Source: a virus. Taken from it: DNA of 61,029 nt. The translations under genes and the position numbers were made by a program. Location of the stretch: positions 1 to 61,029 of IMG/VR virus record IMGVR_UViG_3300027985_000418. The stretch is one strand, 5' to 3'. Shown piece after piece: positions 59,810 through 61,029 of the stretch. Within the stretch, counting starts at the first letter, position 1. Every line of letters starts with the position of its first letter. Under the pieces are notes generated by a model. The model saw nothing but the letters and a program-made list of their open reading frames with translations, ran no database searches and was not told the DNA's origin.

Positions 59810-60685
59810 CTATTCCAAAGCTGTTTTAACTTTATTTATCTTTGCTCTAAGTTCATTACATTGAGCACAATAGTTATCTCTATCTTTTGTAATAGCAGAC
59901 AACTGAAATTTTAAAGCATCAATCTCTTTATCTTTACTTGCAATTATTTTATCCTTTTCAGCAATAATTGCAGAGTAGTCAGTAGTAGTATCTTTTACAG
60001 GAATCTTAATAACATCACCAGGGTGAATAACGTGATTTTCAGAAAATCCATTAATCTGTAATATTTCCTTATATCTATTACCATCGCCTAATACTGATTG
60101 AGCAATTTTCCAAAAACTATCATTAGCTTTAACTATATAATCTGCAGAATTTGTAGGAGAAACAATCAATTGTTTATTAACCTGTTCAGCAATGTAAGGG
60201 AATTTTCCACCTAAGTAAGGACCAGGACAAGTAGTCGCTATGAAATACTTGTGCATTGTAAGATTTCCATTTGCATTTCCTGTAAAATTAATCTTCTGAA
60301 TTCCATTCCTCTTACATATATCAACACATAATGTAATTAGAGTATTAAGAGCCTTGTCCGAAACATGCCAATCTGGTGCACCACCATCATTAGCAACCTC
60401 AATAGTAATTGCGTGATAATCATTAGCAGGATTAGAACTAGTCCATGCTCTGTCTTTCTCATCAACATATAATGCAATTCTGCCATCAGTACCTATTCCA
60501 TAATTTGAAGAACCTTGTCTTGTAGGGTTAGCAAAAGCATTACCAATAGTTTCAATAGCACCATTACAAGCCATGTGGTGAATTGTAATCTTATCAATTA
60601 TACCCTTAGGGTTGTAAGTGTTATGCACTCTCCCAACATTTTTGTTAGGAGATATTTTTGTGTAGCAAATTAAAGAACTATTCAT
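59810..60685 (-). CDS. N-acetylmuramoyl-L-alanine amidase endolysin with LysM
   Basis: 291 aa from ATG 60685; upstream starts at 60694 and 60706 overlap the site. The amidase_2 domain has 'ITIHHMACNG' (zinc His), 'NYGIGTDGRIALYVDEKDRAWTS', 'ITIEVANDG' and 'MHKYFIATTCPGPYL' (His and Cys ligands). Then a LysM domain ('YIVKANDSFWKIAQSVLGDGNRYKEILQINGF') and a coiled coil at the end. It cuts the stem-peptide amide bond of host peptidoglycan and is released by the holin. Confidence 0.92.
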   Translation of the reverse strand: MNSSLICYTKISPNKNVGRVHNTYNPKGIIDKITIHHMACNGAIETIGNAFANPTRQGSSNYGIGTDGRIALYVDEKDRAWTSSNPANDYHAITIEVANDGGAPDWHVSDKALNTLITLCVDICKRNGIQKINFTGNANGNLTMHKYFIATTCPGPYLGGKFPYIAEQVNKQLIVSPTNSADYIVKANDSFWKIAQSVLGDGNRYKEILQINGFSENHVIHPGDVIKIPVKDTTTDYSAIIAEKDKIIASKDKEIDALKFQLSAITKDRDNYCAQCNELRAKINKVKTALE

Positions 60686-60773
60686 CTTTATCATCACCCT
60701 TTCCATTTGATAATTCAGCTAAAGCATTTTCATCAGATTCAATATCTAATAATTCCTCTAGTAAATTGTCCAT
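60678..60773 (-). CDS. Tiny acidic protein in lysis operon (31 aa)
   Basis: ATG 60773 follows AGGAGGATAAAAGG. 'NLLEELLDIESDENALAELSNGKGDDKDE' is acidic and helical. Its stop overlaps the amidase start by eight bases, so it may couple translation of the endolysin. No homologue recognised. Confidence 0.5.
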   Translation of the reverse strand: MDNLLEELLDIESDENALAELSNGKGDDKDE

Positions 60774-60785
60774 CCTTTTATCCTC

Positions 60786-61029
60786 CTAAATAATTTTATA
60801 TTTTGGTTTATCTTCATTAAACCATTTATATCGTATTATATCATCAAGAACAATTCCTACACCCGAAAGCCAAAACCAAATGAAGCTAAATTGAGGACAT
60901 ATTTGCCCTTTAAAATTAAAAGGCAATTCAGCATAATCCCAAACGTTCCACCCAAGCTTTATATTTACTATGTATCCGACTATAAACTCCAGTATGGTGG
61001 TTATAACTGCACCGATAAGCATTTGTAAC
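60786..61029 (-). CDS. Putative ABC-transporter type IV (CmpB-like) membrane protein, 5' end cut
   Basis: The visible part is 80 residues, with the first possible start ATG at 61022. 'ILEFIVGYIVNIKLGWNVWDYAELPFNFKGQICPQFSFIWFWLSG' and '...KPKYKII' match the C-terminal half of CmpB-like (ABC_trans_CmpB) proteins found beside phage lysis genes. The family normally has another 50-70 residues upstream, so the gene is probably truncated by the window edge. It may be a membrane protein in the lysis set. Confidence 0.7.
   Translation of the reverse strand, partial: LQMLIGAVITTILEFIVGYIVNIKLGWNVWDYAELPFNFKGQICPQFSFIWFWLSGVGIVLDDIIRYKWFNEDKPKYKII

Noticed and set aside
43-60800. Many antisense and out-of-frame open frames over 60 codons inside the long genes
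   Set aside because: AT-rich coding DNA gives long shadow frames; they lack ribosome sites and conserved motifs, and would oppose clear genes.

Overview
This window is the genome, or nearly the whole genome, of a strongly AT-rich contractile-tailed (myovirus-type) phage. The host is probably an anaerobic Gram-positive Clostridia/Bacillota bacterium. The evidence is: PBSX/Mu-like tail and baseplate genes with a sheath; AGGAGG-type ribosome binding sites before almost every gene; consensus sigma-70 promoters; an amidase/holin lysis set; and an oxygen-sensitive class III ribonucleotide reductase (NrdD/NrdG) with the flavin thymidylate synthase ThyX. No integrase, repressor or tRNA gene was recognised, so a virulent lifestyle is likely but not proven.

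Layout. Positions 1-21896 (minus strand) are the late morphogenesis operon, read right to left: terminase small and large subunits, portal, Mu gpF-like minor head protein, protease-scaffold fusion, decoration protein, major capsid, connectors, tail terminator candidate, sheath, tube, frameshifted tail chaperones, tape measure, baseplate hub/spike/wedge genes and tail fibre. Positions 21897-22339 are the divergent control region, with promoters on both strands and a perfect 16-bp parS-like palindrome. Positions 22340-29126 (plus) are an accessory early region of small unknown genes, with an 11-bp tandem repeat array, near-identical promoter cassettes, two copies of a structured leader and three members of an unrecognised protein family. 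Positions 29277-58841 (plus) hold transcription, replication, repair and nucleotide genes: two sigma-like factors, a Cas4/RecB-like nuclease, a PurA homologue with PurZ hallmarks, ssDNA-binding protein, resolvase-like nuclease, helicase, ThyX, kinases, primase-helicase, NrdG/NrdD, dUTPase, a C-family DNA polymerase split into PHP and polymerase genes, a GHKL ATPase, RNase H and DNA ligase. A strong terminator at 58863-58906 separates these from the minus-strand lysis genes (58997-61029).

The lysis genes at the right edge would follow the tail fibre genes at the left edge if the molecule were circular. That is the usual gene order, so the window looks like a circular or permuted genome cut open between tail fibre and lysis. 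The gene fragments at the two edges join in frame but look like unrelated families, so the junction needs checking.

The most striking prediction is that the phage may make 2-aminoadenine (Z) DNA. Its PurA homologue has the Asp-to-Ser change of PurZ, and it sits with the phage's own polymerase, kinases and dNTP-supply genes, but no DatZ or MazZ was recognised. Other points for follow-up are the parS-like site without ParB, the DnaE split by a small-gene insertion, the unknown SGQLxKP paralogue family, and several repeated promoter/leader modules.
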